Positions 5,611 through 5,947 of a stretch of DNA of 5,947 nt are shown here, piece after piece. The position numbers and the translations under genes are program-made. Positions within the stretch are counted from its first letter, which is position 1. Each line of letters starts with the position of its first letter. Origin of the DNA: Ruminococcus sp. CAG:382 (GTDB lineage: Bacteria > Bacillota > Clostridia > Oscillospirales > CAG-382); the NCBI GenBank assembly GCA_000433115.1, contig FR892227.1, positions 12,191 through 18,137 on the forward strand, in the 5' to 3' direction. Below the pieces are notes generated by a model. It saw only the letters and a program-made list of their open reading frames with translations. It searched no databases and was not told the DNA's origin.

Positions 5611-5947
5611 TCAGGTGAAATATTTGCGGTCGAGTGACCGGAGCTGGAGTGCCAGCGCTATATGAGGCGTTTTTATGTCGTCGCTGCCGTCAAAATCGGC
5701 AATGGTTCTGGCAACACGCAAAATGCGGTCATAGCTTCGTGCCGAGAGAGAAAGTGCGTCGAATGCTCGTTTCATCAGTGCAGTGCCGGCGTCGTCAAGA
5801 GAGCAGTACTTACGCAGCTCCGCTGATTTCATGAAGCCGTTTGCCATTGCGGGATCGCCGAAGCGCTTTGCGGCAAATTCGCGTGCCTTCATGACGCGTG
5901 CGCGAATCGCAGAGCTCGGTTCGGACGGTGTTCTTTGTGAAAGCTCG
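5611..5947 (-). CDS. ComM/YifB-family Mg-chelatase-like AAA+ protein, C-terminal part
   Basis: This is the last 112 or so residues of a protein that runs off the right edge; the frame stays open to base 5947, so the start lies outside. The residues seen match the C-terminal Mg-chelatase-like domain of YifB/ComM: SSAIRARVMKAREFAAKRFG, a 'C.LDDAGTALMKRAFD' helix, then the conserved LSARSYDRILRVARTIADFDG and a final ALALQLRSLDR. ComM is a hexameric helicase that promotes branch migration during natural transformation in Gram-negative bacteria; the role of Firmicutes relatives is less clear. The Walker motifs would lie upstream, so activity cannot be judged here. An ATG at 5892 is internal, not the start. 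I saw no strong terminator after the stop, so read-through into the DnaA-box region and the next gene is possible. Confidence 0.92.
   Translation of the reverse strand, partial: ELSQRTPSEPSSAIRARVMKAREFAAKRFGDPAMANGFMKSAELRKYCSLDDAGTALMKRAFDALSLSARSYDRILRVARTIADFDGSDDIKTPHIALALQLRSLDRKYFT

Noticed and set aside
5581..5637. An 18-codon plus-strand ORF preceded by GGGGAG
   Set aside because: It overlaps the 3' end of the comM-like gene and has no recognisable protein features; the purine run alone is weak evidence.

Overview
The window most likely comes from a Gram-positive, low-to-mid GC Clostridia-type bacterium, perhaps an Oscillospiraceae/Ruminococcaceae-like gut organism. This rests on strong AAAGGA/AAGGAGG-type Shine-Dalgarno sites, a Firmicutes-style Ser/Glu-rich lipoprotein, a tiny Cys-rich membrane peptide of a kind I recall from Clostridia, and TTATCCACA-type DnaA boxes. 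The taxonomy is inference; no marker gene for the species is present.

Left part, plus strand (1-1510): an apparently complete hflX gene (ribosome-associated GTPase) starts at 23. It is followed by a 28-residue Cys-rich hydrophobic peptide (1331-1417) whose very strong ribosome binding site can fold into a hairpin. A 13-bp perfect stem flanked by A and T runs (1474-1503) then serves as a terminator for both converging transcription units.

Middle part, minus strand (5395 down to 1508): four closely packed genes look like one operon. In transcription order they encode a single-pass membrane protein of unknown family, a membrane-anchored SGNH/GDSL hydrolase, a two-TM protein with a PH-like domain and a long charged tail, and a lipoprotein with a Ser/Glu-rich spacer and a LolA/LppX-like globular domain. 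All four are predicted to be membrane-bound and three place a domain outside the cell. This suggests a cell-envelope function, possibly modification or trafficking of an envelope glycan or lipid, but no substrate can be named.

Right part (5396-5947): a gene-poor gap of 215 bases carries a compact cluster of DnaA-box-like 9-mers. Three are perfect or near-perfect and lie within 30 bases, with another 56 bases away. Beyond it, running in from the right edge on the minus strand, is the C-terminal part of a ComM/YifB-family Mg-chelatase-like AAA+ protein. The DnaA-box cluster far from any dnaA/dnaN gene in view is the most notable signal here. It could be a DnaA-regulated promoter region, a DnaA-titrating cluster, or part of a replication origin.
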